In this document: positions 1-5,565 of the stretch, in pieces
How the letters are laid out: the number at the start of each line of letters is the position of its first letter
Position numbering within the stretch: the stretch's first letter is position 1
Assembly: GCA_017446355.1 (NCBI GenBank)
Contig: JAFSQZ010000145.1
Span: 1-10,009 of the forward strand
DNA from: Neisseriaceae bacterium
Lineage (GTDB): Bacteria; Pseudomonadota; Gammaproteobacteria; Burkholderiales; Neisseriaceae
Length of the DNA stretch: 10,009 nt
Reading direction: 5' to 3'
The notes under the pieces: model-generated
The model's input: the letters and a program-made list of their open reading frames with translations, nothing else
Databases searched by the model: none
Told to the model about the DNA's origin: nothing
Position numbers and translations under genes: made by a program

Positions 1-801
1 GGCAAAGGCACCAAAGTTTCAGGCAGCAAAGATGGTATTGCGTATGACATCAATGTTGACCAAAATTCTCCATTGTCTATCAATAACGATGGTGCATTGA
101 CTGTTGATGTTGGCGGATTTGACAATACTACCGATGGTTCTGTGAAAGCCAATAATCCAAACGGTTTGGCAACGGCTGGCGATATTGCTAATGCTGTGAA
201 TAACAGCGGTTGGAATTTAACTACTTCTGCAAGCACTGGTGAAGTTAGCGGTACAAGCAAAGAGTTGATTAAACCAACGAATACCGTAACCTTTGACGCA
301 GGCGATAATATCCGTATCGTTCAAAGCGGCAACCAAATCAGCGTTGGCACAACTCGCAATATCAATGTTGCAGGCAACCTGAATGTTGCTGGCAATACTA
401 ATGTGCATAACTTGAATGTTGCACCAAATTCAAATGTGGATATGGGCGGTAACCAAATTCATAATGTTGCACCAGGTACTGCGGATACTGATGCGGTGAA
501 TGTTAGCCAGTTGAAACAAGCAATGGGCAACAACAAAAACTGGGAACCACGTATTAACCAAGTGGAAAACCGTGCGAATGCTGGTGTGGCTCAAGCAATG
601 GCAACAGCTGGCTTACCACAAGCATACTTGCCAGGTAAGAGTATGTTTGCCGCAGGTACTGGTGTATACCGCGGTGAAGTAGGTTATGCAGTAGGTGTAT
701 CTAGCATCTCTGATGGTGGTAACTGGATTGTTAAAGGTACTGCTTCTGGTAACTCACGTGGTAACTTTGGTGCAACTGCTGCCATTGGTTATCAATGGTA
801 A
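1..801 (+). CDS. Trimeric autotransporter adhesin (YadA/Hia family), C-terminal part
   Basis: The frame is open from the first base, so this is the 3' end (266 residues) of a larger gene. Trimeric autotransporters are outer-membrane adhesins whose C-terminal anchors trimerise into one beta-barrel that displays stalk and head. Visible here in order: a segment with GWNLT (about residues 70-75) followed by GEVSGTSKEL, resembling the Trp-ring type domain of Hia/Hsf/NhhA adhesins; an Asn/Val-rich stretch with repeated NVAGN; a neck motif, GGNQIHNVAPG then DTDAVNVSQLKQ; a short helix (RINQVENRANAGVAQAMA); and the YadA anchor strands ending in the aromatic tail AAIGYQW, a C-terminal signal typical of outer-membrane barrels. 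The stop is followed at 873 by a lipoprotein gene on the same strand. Family assignment is secure. The ligand and total length cannot be known from this window. Confidence 0.95.
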   Translation, partial: GKGTKVSGSKDGIAYDINVDQNSPLSINNDGALTVDVGGFDNTTDGSVKANNPNGLATAGDIANAVNNSGWNLTTSASTGEVSGTSKELIKPTNTVTFDAGDNIRIVQSGNQISVGTTRNINVAGNLNVAGNTNVHNLNVAPNSNVDMGGNQIHNVAPGTADTDAVNVSQLKQAMGNNKNWEPRINQVENRANAGVAQAMATAGLPQAYLPGKSMFAAGTGVYRGEVGYAVGVSSISDGGNWIVKGTASGNSRGNFGATAAIGYQW

Positions 802-814
802 ATCAGTGGTATAA

Positions 815-842
815 TTCAGGCAGCCTGAAAAGGTTGCCTGAA
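815..842 (+). repeat. DUS inverted pair forming an intercistronic hairpin
   Basis: A palindromic uptake sequence TTCAGGCAGCCTGAA (815-829) is followed one base later by AGGTTGCCTGAA (831-842). TTCAGGCAGCC can pair with GGTTGCCTGAA over 11 bases with one G-U pair, giving a hairpin between the adhesin stop and the lipoprotein start. No U-run follows, so it is not a typical terminator. It could be a processing or partial attenuation site. Confidence 0.7.
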
Positions 843-872
843 AGAAGTCAATTTATGTTAGGAAGTAATATT

Positions 873-1400
873 ATGAATACTTTAAAAATGATTAAATCTG
901 CCTTAGCAGTTGCTTCTGTAAGCTTATTAGCTGCTTGTGCTACTAAAAGCAACATTACAGCCGAAGGTACTACTGATGATCCAGTGTTCCCAAAACCTTA
1001 TTCATTAACCTTTAATAATGATCGCGGTACATTCCCAACCGCTGATGAATTGGCGCAAATGCGTCCTGGTTTGACTAAAGATGATATTTATAAAATCTTG
1101 GGTCGTCCACATTATGATGAAGGTATGATTGGCGTGCGCGAATGGGATTATTTATTCCATTTCTATACTCCTGGTGTTCCTGTTGACCCTGATAATACTT
1201 CTGGCGTAGATGGTATTACTACTTGTCAATATAAAGTAATTTTTGATAAAGATAAATTTGCACGTAGTTTTTATTGGAATCCTGTATTCCCAGAAGGCGC
1301 AGCTTGTCCACCAGTTGAACCTAAACCAGTTGTACCACAACCACAACCAGAAGTTATCATTCGTGAAGTGGTGCCTGCACCACAACGTATTCGCCGATAA
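873..1400 (+). CDS. BamE/SmpA-OmlA-like outer-membrane lipoprotein, probable adhesin partner
   Basis: Predicted 175-residue lipoprotein. The start at 873 is chosen because AGGA (860-863) lies nine bases upstream and it gives a clean type II signal peptide, MNTLKMIKSALAVASVSLLAAC, with a LAAC lipobox and Cys22. Upstream in-frame starts at 795 and 855 would only add residues before the signal. Residues about 55-135 match the SmpA/OmlA (BamE) fold: LAQMRPGLTKDDIYKILGRP, then REWDYLFHF. A Pro-rich tail (VEPKPVVPQPQPEV) leads into IIREVVPAPQRIRR and the stop. BamE itself is shorter and lacks such a tail. The position after a trimeric autotransporter recalls TpgA of Acinetobacter, which as I remember joins a similar N-terminal region to a peptidoglycan-binding OmpA domain; no OmpA domain is present here. 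A role in anchoring or assembling the adhesin is inference. The lipoprotein and domain calls are strong. Confidence 0.85.
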   Translation: MNTLKMIKSALAVASVSLLAACATKSNITAEGTTDDPVFPKPYSLTFNNDRGTFPTADELAQMRPGLTKDDIYKILGRPHYDEGMIGVREWDYLFHFYTPGVPVDPDNTSGVDGITTCQYKVIFDKDKFARSFYWNPVFPEGAACPPVEPKPVVPQPQPEVIIREVVPAPQRIRR

Positions 1401-1448
1401 AATTTGGTGGTGATTGGAAAGTGAAAACAGCTTAATCAGTTGTTATCG

Positions 1449-1480
1449 TAAGGTGGGCAATTTGCCCACCTTATGTTTTT
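1449..1480 (+). terminator. Rho-independent terminator of the adhesin-lipoprotein unit
   Basis: A perfect inverted repeat, TAAGGTGGGCAA / TTGCCCACCTTA (1449-1460 and 1462-1473), is followed by TGTTTTT. It lies 48 bases after the lipoprotein stop and is not built from a DUS. The GC-rich stem and T-run on the plus strand make it a convincing terminator. Confidence 0.85.
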
Positions 1481-1500
1481 GGGTACGTTATTGATTATTT

Positions 1501-1565
1501 GAAACTTTTGCAAAGGTTTTAGGTGGTGTTTATTGATAGGTAGAAATTGTTTTTGCAAAAGTTTC
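1501..1565. repeat. Repeat family C, inverted pair
   Basis: GAAACTTTTGCAAA (1501-1514) is the exact reverse complement of TTTGCAAAAGTTTC (1552-1565). The right arm runs straight into a palindromic DUS (1563-1577). The same word in variant form occurs at 2776-2790, 9790-9805 and 9916-9931, so this is a dispersed repeat module often attached to a DUS. Confidence 0.65.
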
Positions 1566-1577
1566 AGGCAGCCTGAA
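1563..1577. repeat. DNA uptake sequence, palindromic 15-mer
   Basis: TTCAGGCAGCCTGAA. Read on the plus strand it contains AGGCAGCCTGAA and on the minus strand AGGCTGCCTGAA. It lies between the terminator at 1449 and the transpeptidase gene. Confidence 0.85.
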
Positions 1578-1593
1578 AGCTTATTCACTAATG

Positions 1594-1621
1594 TTTACAC
1601 TAATATTTGAAATCATAATAA
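1594..1621 (+). promoter_or_regulatory. Candidate promoter of the transpeptidase-like gene
   Basis: TTTACA (1594-1599) and TAATAA (1616-1621) are separated by 16 bases and lie just before the start at 1641. The match is moderate and the region is AT-rich, so this is a weak call. Confidence 0.35.
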
Positions 1622-1640
1622 ATGAAAAGAGTGGTACAAA

Positions 1641-2096
1641 ATGAGATGTAGAAAATTAGGTTGGGTATGGATTTTGGCGTTGTGTTTGTTGCCATTTGGT
1701 GTGCGTGCGGAAATGGAAAATGATATAAACAGTATTGATGATTATATTCAGAGTAAACGAGTGATTGTGGATACTGATCAAGCGCAGTTGTGTTTCGTTG
1801 ATGATGGGGATTGTTATCCTGTTTTGATTGGACGCGCCACACCAAAAGGCTTGTTTGGTTTAACAATTTATACAACCGATGAACCTGGATATGGTGGTGA
1901 TATTATTGGCTTTAAAAAGGAAAACGATTTTTTATTTGCATTGCATCGTGTTTGGACGCTGATTCCATCAGAACGCCGATTGGAACGCATTGCTTCGCCG
2001 AATCCTGCTGACCGTGTGATTACGAATGGTTGTATCAATGTGAATGATGATGTGTATGAAAAATTGAAATCGTATTTTGTGTTGGAAGTGAAGTAG
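1641..2096 (+). CDS. Small exported L,D-transpeptidase (YkuD-type) protein
   Basis: The 151-residue protein has an N-terminal signal peptide (MRCRKLGWVWILALCLLPFGVRA, likely cut after Ala23). The mature part reads like a minimal YkuD domain: an early strand RVIVDTDQAQLCF, a Gly-rich PKGLFGL segment, His102 in FALHRVW, and Cys131 in VITNGCINVNDDVY. This fits the family layout in which a His precedes a [ST]xGC motif holding the nucleophilic Cys. Such enzymes make 3-3 peptidoglycan crosslinks or attach proteins to peptidoglycan in the periplasm. The usual Arg after the Cys is replaced by Asn133 (GCIN rather than GCIR), which I believe also occurs in a subgroup of small single-domain members. The RBS (AAAAGAG, 1624-1630) is weak. 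It stands alone, convergent with ybaK. Enzyme class is likely; substrate is unknown. Confidence 0.78.
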   Translation: MRCRKLGWVWILALCLLPFGVRAEMENDINSIDDYIQSKRVIVDTDQAQLCFVDDGDCYPVLIGRATPKGLFGLTIYTTDEPGYGGDIIGFKKENDFLFALHRVWTLIPSERRLERIASPNPADRVITNGCINVNDDVYEKLKSYFVLEVK

Positions 2097-2204
2097 GGGA
2101 GTGGTTGTTTGAAATGCTTGCAAAATGCAATGCTATTTCCTGTTTTTTGATTGTTATTAGAATTTTATGGTTTAAATAATGTTTAAAACCTATTTAAATA
2201 TTGA
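2097..2204. other. AT-rich gap between convergent genes
   Basis: The space between the transpeptidase and ybaK holds an AT-only inverted repeat, TTTAAATA (2171-2178) / TATTTAAA (2191-2198). It may act as a weak bidirectional terminator. No DUS is present, unlike most other gaps in this window. Confidence 0.4.
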
Positions 2205-2684
2205 TTAAACCGCAACTTCTACACTTTGTGTATTTAAACTTTTTAAATCTTGTGGGTTGATTTGTACCAAAAAACCGCGTTTGCCACCGTTAATATAAAT
2301 TTCAGGCAGCGTGAGAATGCTGGTTTCAACGTATACAGGTAAAGTGGTTTTGCAACCGAAAGGGCTGGTGCCACCGACTAAATAACCTGTCCATTTGTTG
2401 GCTTGTTGTGGTGTGGCAGGTTCAATGTGTTTGCAATTGAGTTGGCGGGCGAGATTGCGTGTGGAGATTTGTTTATCGCCGTGCATTAGGCAAATTAAGC
2501 CTTTTTTTTGTTCGTTTTGTAAAACAATGGTTTTTATCACACAATGTTCATCTACGCTTAAACAGGCAGCGGAATGTGCTGTGCCGCCGTGTTCTTCGTA
2601 GGCATAAAGATGGGGAATAAAGGGAATTTTGTGTGCGCGTAAAAAGCGTATGGCGTTGGTAACTGGATAGTCGTTTTTACTCAT
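2205..2684 (-). CDS. ybaK: Aminoacyl-tRNA deacylase, YbaK/EbsC family
   Basis: A 159-residue cytosolic protein of usual family length. YbaK hydrolyses mischarged Cys-tRNA(Pro), a trans-editing reaction that protects proline codons. Recognisable blocks are IKTIVL with Lys51, equivalent to the essential Lys46 of E. coli YbaK; TGYLVGGTSPFG; and INGGKRGFLVQI near the C-terminus. The order and spacing match the family throughout. The RBS before the ATG is poor (a run of A after CACCC), so expression may depend on readthrough from the co-oriented gene 120 bases upstream. Codons at 2301-2312 hold an 11/12 match to the DUS, so an uptake word lies inside the coding region. EbsC or a ProX-like specificity cannot be excluded from sequence alone. 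Confidence 0.93.
   Translation of the reverse strand: MSKNDYPVTNAIRFLRAHKIPFIPHLYAYEEHGGTAHSAACLSVDEHCVIKTIVLQNEQKKGLICLMHGDKQISTRNLARQLNCKHIEPATPQQANKWTGYLVGGTSPFGCKTTLPVYVETSILTLPEIYINGGKRGFLVQINPQDLKSLNTQSVEVAV
2301..2312 (-). repeat. Intragenic DUS-like word in ybaK
   Basis: The minus strand reads ACGCTGCCTGAA, one base different from AGGCTGCCTGAA. It is part of the coding sequence. Confidence 0.5.
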
Positions 2685-2735
2685 TTTTTGGGTGTTATCT
2701 TTGTATTTTTCTGTTTTTGTGGTTCATATAAAACG

Positions 2736-2790
2736 CGTCATTCTTTATTTTGCTATGAAAAATTGAGAATGACGAGTTTTGTAAAAGTTT
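2736..2790. repeat. Repeat family B (short form) plus family C word
   Basis: CGTCATTCT (2736-2744) and AGAATGACG (2766-2774) are exact inverted arms around a 21-base AT-rich loop. They are followed by AGTTTTGTAAAAGTTT, the same order of modules seen at 9904-9931. It sits between ybaK and the exported protein gene upstream of it. Confidence 0.65.
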
Positions 2791-2804
2791 TGGCTGGTAT
2801 CTGC

Positions 2805-3200
2805 CTATTTTTCTGGACAACTTGTTTTGTTCATTTGAACGGAAAACTGGTGTTGTTCGTCCATTTTAAAATTATAAATAATAGAAAGATGATTGTTATG
2901 AAGCTTTTGAATGGGAGCATCTTTGCAGATAAATTGTTGTAGTTCGTTTTGTAGGTAGTCTTGTGCTTCTTGTTTTTCCTGTGCATTCAGTTCATTAAAT
3001 TCAGGAATGTTCGTTTCATAATCAAAAATAATTTCGCCGTTTTCACAGCGTACTTGTTTAAGCTCATCATCACTGGTTTGTTCCTTTATGAGTTCTTTTA
3101 TGAGTTCTTTGACTGAATCGTGTTGGCAAAAATCTTGCGCAAATGCTGTGCCTGTTAGCATTAAACTGAATAGTAAGCTTTTTAAAATGTGCTTCATCAT
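2805..3200 (-). CDS. Exported (periplasmic) protein of unknown function
   Basis: I do not recognise this 131-residue protein. It has a clear type I signal peptide, MMKHILKSLLFSLMLTGTAFA, probably cut before Gln22. The first ATG is favoured because AGGAG lies seven bases upstream. The mature part is about 110 residues with four Cys (FCQ, VRCEN, FICKD, TSCPEK), which could make two disulfides. A helical region contains a tandem ELIKELIKE, encoded by a perfect 12-base duplication (3085-3108). The C-terminal half, with FICKDAPIQKL followed by a beta-rich run and a final Cys, resembles small periplasmic proteins seen in several beta- and gamma-proteobacteria, but I cannot name a family. It follows the broken small membrane gene by 44 bases and may be co-transcribed with it. 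Confidence 0.8.
   Translation of the reverse strand: MMKHILKSLLFSLMLTGTAFAQDFCQHDSVKELIKELIKEQTSDDELKQVRCENGEIIFDYETNIPEFNELNAQEKQEAQDYLQNELQQFICKDAPIQKLHNNHLSIIYNFKMDEQHQFSVQMNKTSCPEK
3085..3108. repeat. 12-bp perfect tandem duplication in coding sequence
   Basis: Two adjacent copies of TTTATGAGTTCT, in frame within the exported protein gene, add one four-residue repeat (KELI). It is a likely slippage duplication and would tolerate copy-number change without breaking the frame. Confidence 0.8.
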
Positions 3201-3224
3201 TTTTGTACTCCTGTGTTTTGATTT

Positions 3225-3236
3225 TAGCTGCCTGAA
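3225..3236 (+). repeat. Degenerate DUS
   Basis: TAGCTGCCTGAA contains the ten-base core GCTGCCTGAA. It lies in the 44-base gap between the broken membrane gene and the exported protein gene, just upstream of the latter's RBS. Confidence 0.6.
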
Positions 3237-3244
3237 AGTAATAT

Positions 3245-3486
3245 TTAATTGATGATGCGGAATAATGTATATATTAACTGTAACACACTTACGCCAAATA
3301 AACCATTAACCAAAAAGAATAATTGCCATTGTTTGAAATGTTCTTTCTTTTTCAACAAAAGAATGGCGGCAACGACAAAGGATACCAACCCATCACCCAC
3401 GCCCAAATGTTTTGTCTGGTCAGCAATAGAAAAAACAGCAACAATATAATGAGTGAACCGTTGTTCAATAATGTGAGCCAATTCAT
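3245..3486 (-). pseudogene. Small membrane protein, frame interrupted at a T6 run
   Basis: Two frames together make a sensible protein of about 80 residues. The ATG at 3486 opens MNWLTLLNNGSLIILLLFF, a hydrophobic N-terminus that runs into a T6 tract (3435-3430). A -1 shift there, or one extra T, continues as SIADQTKHLGVGDGLVSF, then a membrane segment, KKKEHFKQW, and a last membrane segment ending FRIIN at the stop (3245). Without the shift, the first frame stops after 44 residues. The second frame upstream of the run is not hydrophobic and would need a non-ATG start, for example TTG at 3479. It could be a pseudogene, a slippage-controlled gene or a sequence error. I see three likely membrane helices and recognise no family. 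It lies 71 bases after the nfsA stop on the same strand. Confidence 0.6.
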
Positions 3487-3514
3487 TGTGTTTTACTTTC
3501 TTATGTTGTTGGGT

Positions 3515-3529
3515 TTCAGGCAGCCTGAA
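3515..3529. repeat. DNA uptake sequence, palindromic 15-mer
   Basis: TTCAGGCAGCCTGAA in the gap between nfsA and the broken membrane protein gene. Confidence 0.85.
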
Positions 3530-3557
3530 AGCGTAACTCACTGTTTTATTTAATGAG

Positions 3558-4295
3558 TTAACGTTTGGCAAAACCTTGTTTTTGCAAGAAAGCAAGAATA
3601 TCTGGACGCACTTCTCCACCTAAATTATTGCGAATTTGTTCTTGCCAACTTAAATCTAACTGACTGCGTTGTTGATAATAATCTTTGACCACGTCATTAA
3701 ACGCATTTAATGCGTCTTTATCGGCTGCCTGAAAACGGTTCTCCGACATAATAAGGTCAATAGGTAAGCGTGGACGTTGTCCGACTTCTTGATTGGGGTA
3801 GCCTAAACACATTCCAACCATTGGCACAACGCCGTATGGCACTTCTAAAATTTCGGCAATGCGGTTTAAGTTGTTGCGTAAACTGCCAATAAATACGCCA
3901 CCTAAACCTAATGATTCGGCGGTTAATAATACGTTTTGCGCCATAATGCCTGCGTCCACTGCGCCAATCAGTAAAACTTCTGTCCAACCTATTTGCGCAT
4001 CAGGAACGAAATGCAGATGACGGGTGGCATCAATACAAAATACCAAAAATTCGGCACAGTTTTCTACATAATGATGACCACCTTTTCCGTTGCCAACGCA
4101 AACTTCGCGAATGTGTGCGCGTTTGGTTTTGTCGGTTACACGAATGATGCTGATGTTTTGCAAATAGCTAGATGTTGATGCCATTTGCCCTGCCTGAATT
4201 AGGGTGTTTAATAATTCTTTGCTGATGGCTTGTTCGGTGAATTTACGGATAGAACGATGATTTAATGCGGTTTGTAGGGTTGCTTGACTGTTCAT
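3558..4295 (-). CDS. nfsA: NfsA-type FMN-dependent NADPH nitroreductase
   Basis: The 245-residue protein aligns end to end with E. coli NfsA (240 residues), a cytosolic oxygen-insensitive flavoprotein that reduces nitroaromatics and quinones with NADPH. Landmarks are the FMN-binding HRSIRKFT (residues 13-20), SYLQNISIIRVTDK, the FCIDATRHL block, LGLGGVFIGSLRNN, MCLGYP and RPRLPIDLI. The C-terminus ends in LQKQGFAKR, close to LHKQGWATR of the E. coli protein. The ATG at 4295 has AAAGGAAA eight to nine bases upstream. An 11/12 DUS match (3722-3733) lies inside, encoding FQAA. It is downstream of the peroxiredoxin-glutaredoxin gene on the same strand, separated by 234 bases with a terminator, so it may have its own promoter or depend on readthrough. 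Confidence 0.95.
   Translation of the reverse strand: MNSQATLQTALNHRSIRKFTEQAISKELLNTLIQAGQMASTSSYLQNISIIRVTDKTKRAHIREVCVGNGKGGHHYVENCAEFLVFCIDATRHLHFVPDAQIGWTEVLLIGAVDAGIMAQNVLLTAESLGLGGVFIGSLRNNLNRIAEILEVPYGVVPMVGMCLGYPNQEVGQRPRLPIDLIMSENRFQAADKDALNAFNDVVKDYYQQRSQLDLSWQEQIRNNLGGEVRPDILAFLQKQGFAKR
3722..3733 (+). repeat. Intragenic DUS-like word in nfsA
   Basis: CGGCTGCCTGAA, one mismatch to AGGCTGCCTGAA, read within the nfsA coding region. Confidence 0.6.
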
Positions 4296-4400
4296 AGTGT
4301 TTCCTTTATGTATGAGTATTGAATAGGGTAGAGCGTTTTTTGTAAAGGGTTTAGTCTATCATATGTTGTATAGGGAAACGAATAAGCTTGTTTGTTTTTT

Positions 4401-4464
4401 AAATAAAAATAAAAACGGTTATTCAGGCAGCATAATATTTTTTATTAGGCTGCCTGAATAACCG
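4401..4464 (-). terminator. Rho-independent terminator made of an inverted DUS pair
   Basis: On the minus strand CGGTTATTCAGGCAGC (4464-4449) pairs perfectly over 16 bases with GCTGCCTGAATAACCG (4431-4416). A TTTTTATTTTTATTT tract follows. It lies about 65 bases beyond the peroxiredoxin-glutaredoxin stop and before nfsA. The right arm on the plus strand contains a full AGGCTGCCTGAA (4447-4458). The strand with the T-run shows it serves the minus-strand transcript. Confidence 0.88.
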
Positions 4465-4512
4465 AAGTTATTCAGGGGGCAGAGAAGAAAAGGAGGAGGA
4501 AACTTCTCTACC
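4453..4512 (-). promoter_or_regulatory. Structured 3' region: CU-loop hairpin and cUUCGg hairpin competing with the terminator
   Basis: Reading the minus strand after the stop at 4530, GGTAGAGAAG (4512-4503) pairs with CTTCTCTGCC (4487-4478), one G-U pair included. Its 15-base pyrimidine loop contains TCCTCCTCC, complementary to Shine-Dalgarno sequences. Next, CCTGAATAAC (4476-4467), loop TTCG, GTTATTCAGG (4462-4453) forms a perfect ten-base hairpin with the stable cUUCGg loop. Its second arm is also the first arm of the terminator stem, so the two folds exclude each other. This could be an attenuator before nfsA or a 3'-UTR-derived small RNA. The structure is read from sequence; the role is inference. 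Confidence 0.5.
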
Positions 4513-4529
4513 ACTTGGATAAAAAACGA

Positions 4530-5282
4530 TTATTGTGCGAAATGTTTTTCTAAATCATCGCTACCGCCAATATATTGTCCACCAATAAATACTTGTGGCA
4601 CAGTCGCTTTGCCTGTTATCGCGCGAACAGAAGTGATGCTGGCATCGCGACCCAACACGATTTCTTCATAAGTAAAACCTTTTTCTTTTAATAAGGCTTT
4701 GGCTTTTGCGCAGAATGGGCAACCTGGTTTGGTGATGATGGAAACAGATTCATGTGGTGTCCAAGTTGAATCAATATGTTTCAACATAGTATCTGCATCA
4801 GAAACTTCAAATGGGTCGCCGTCTTTCACAGGCTCAATAAACATTTTTTCAATGGTGCCATCGTTGACCAGCATAGAATAACGCCAAGAGCGTTCACCAA
4901 AACCTAAATTTTGTTTGCCTACCAACATGCCCATACCTTTGGTGAAATCGGTATTGCCATCAGGAATCACAGTAATGTTTTCCGCTTCTTGGTCAGCCAA
5001 CCAAGCATTCATCACAAAAGTGTCGTTGACAGAAATACATACAATATCGTCTATGCCACGTTTTTTGAATTCATTTGCCAATTCATTGTAGCGTGGCAGA
5101 TGTGTTGATGAACAAGTGGGCGTGAATGCACCAGGCAGCGAGAAGACAACGACTTTTTTGCCTTTAAAGATGTCGTCAGTTGACACATCAACCCAAGCAT
5201 CATCAGTGCGCGTGTGCCATACAACATTGGGAACTTTTTTGCCTTCTAATTCGGCTGCTGTTTTGATTTGAATAGTCATCAT
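4530..5282 (-). CDS. Peroxiredoxin-glutaredoxin fusion (hybrid peroxidase)
   Basis: The 250-residue cytosolic protein joins two redox domains. Residues about 3-165 are a Prx5-type peroxiredoxin with peroxidatic Cys57 in PGAFTPTCSSTHLP. Residues about 175-250 are a glutaredoxin with CPFC (188-191), TVP (227-229, cis-Pro) and GGSDD. Hybrids of this kind, as in Haemophilus PGdx, reduce H2O2 and alkyl hydroperoxides with glutathione as electron donor, the glutaredoxin domain recycling the peroxiredoxin Cys. Two tandem ATGs occur (5282 and 5279); AAAGGA ends five bases before the first and eight before the second, so the second may be the true start. Downstream is an unusually structured terminator region. 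The domain calls are certain. Regulation by peroxide is expected but I see no convincing OxyR site. Confidence 0.96.
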   Translation of the reverse strand: MMTIQIKTAAELEGKKVPNVVWHTRTDDAWVDVSTDDIFKGKKVVVFSLPGAFTPTCSSTHLPRYNELANEFKKRGIDDIVCISVNDTFVMNAWLADQEAENITVIPDGNTDFTKGMGMLVGKQNLGFGERSWRYSMLVNDGTIEKMFIEPVKDGDPFEVSDADTMLKHIDSTWTPHESVSIITKPGCPFCAKAKALLKEKGFTYEEIVLGRDASITSVRAITGKATVPQVFIGGQYIGGSDDLEKHFAQ

Positions 5283-5337
5283 TTTTTCCTTTGAATGTGT
5301 GTGTTTTGTTGAATGTGTTTACCTAAAAAGTGGAGCT

Positions 5338-5367
5338 ATTGTAGTGATTTTATTGAAAAAATCGCAA
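5338..5367 (-). promoter_or_regulatory. Candidate promoter of the peroxiredoxin-glutaredoxin gene
   Basis: On the minus strand TTGCGA (5367-5362) and TACAAT (5343-5338) are 18 bases apart, giving a leader of about 50 bases before the ATG. The -10 is one base from consensus. The rest of 5283-5488 is AT-rich with no gene visible. Confidence 0.4.
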
Positions 5368-5487
5368 TACTGTTTTGACAATTAAGCTATTTGCTTTTCT
5401 TTATGTTTATTCATCTTTTTGATTTAATTAAGATATTGATTATTTGTTTTTAATAGTTATAAATTATCAATATAGTGATTGTTTATT

Positions 5488-5502
5488 TTCAGGCTGCCTG
5501 AA
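5488..5502. repeat. DNA uptake sequence, palindromic 15-mer
   Basis: TTCAGGCTGCCTGAA. It lies between the peroxiredoxin-glutaredoxin gene and suhB, 64 bases from the next DUS hairpin. Confidence 0.85.
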
Positions 5503-5565
5503 CGTTTTGAAAGGTGCGCTTTTTTATTATTGTGATGGCTGGCGTTGCGTGTTGTTCATACAGTA

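Noticed and set aside
795..872. Longer start for the BamE-like lipoprotein, overlapping the adhesin stop
   Set aside because: It would place 26 residues, partly encoded by the DUS hairpin, before a well-formed lipoprotein signal peptide; AGGA supports 873.
2688..2942. 84-residue plus-strand open frame
   Set aside because: It is antisense to the exported protein gene and its repeat-containing flank, with no RBS or family resemblance.
3487..3619. Long version of the small membrane ORF, overlapping the end of nfsA
   Set aside because: The extra part reads through the DUS and the nfsA 3' end in another frame, is not hydrophobic and has no RBS.
4491..4500. AGGAGGAGGA on the plus strand as a strong RBS for a small gene
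   Set aside because: The only following frame is a dozen codons from a TTG. The sequence makes better sense as the CU-rich loop on the minus strand.
5400..5480. OxyR-type operator upstream of the peroxiredoxin-glutaredoxin gene
   Set aside because: ATAG and CTAT-like words occur in AT-rich DNA but not in the regular four-part spacing.
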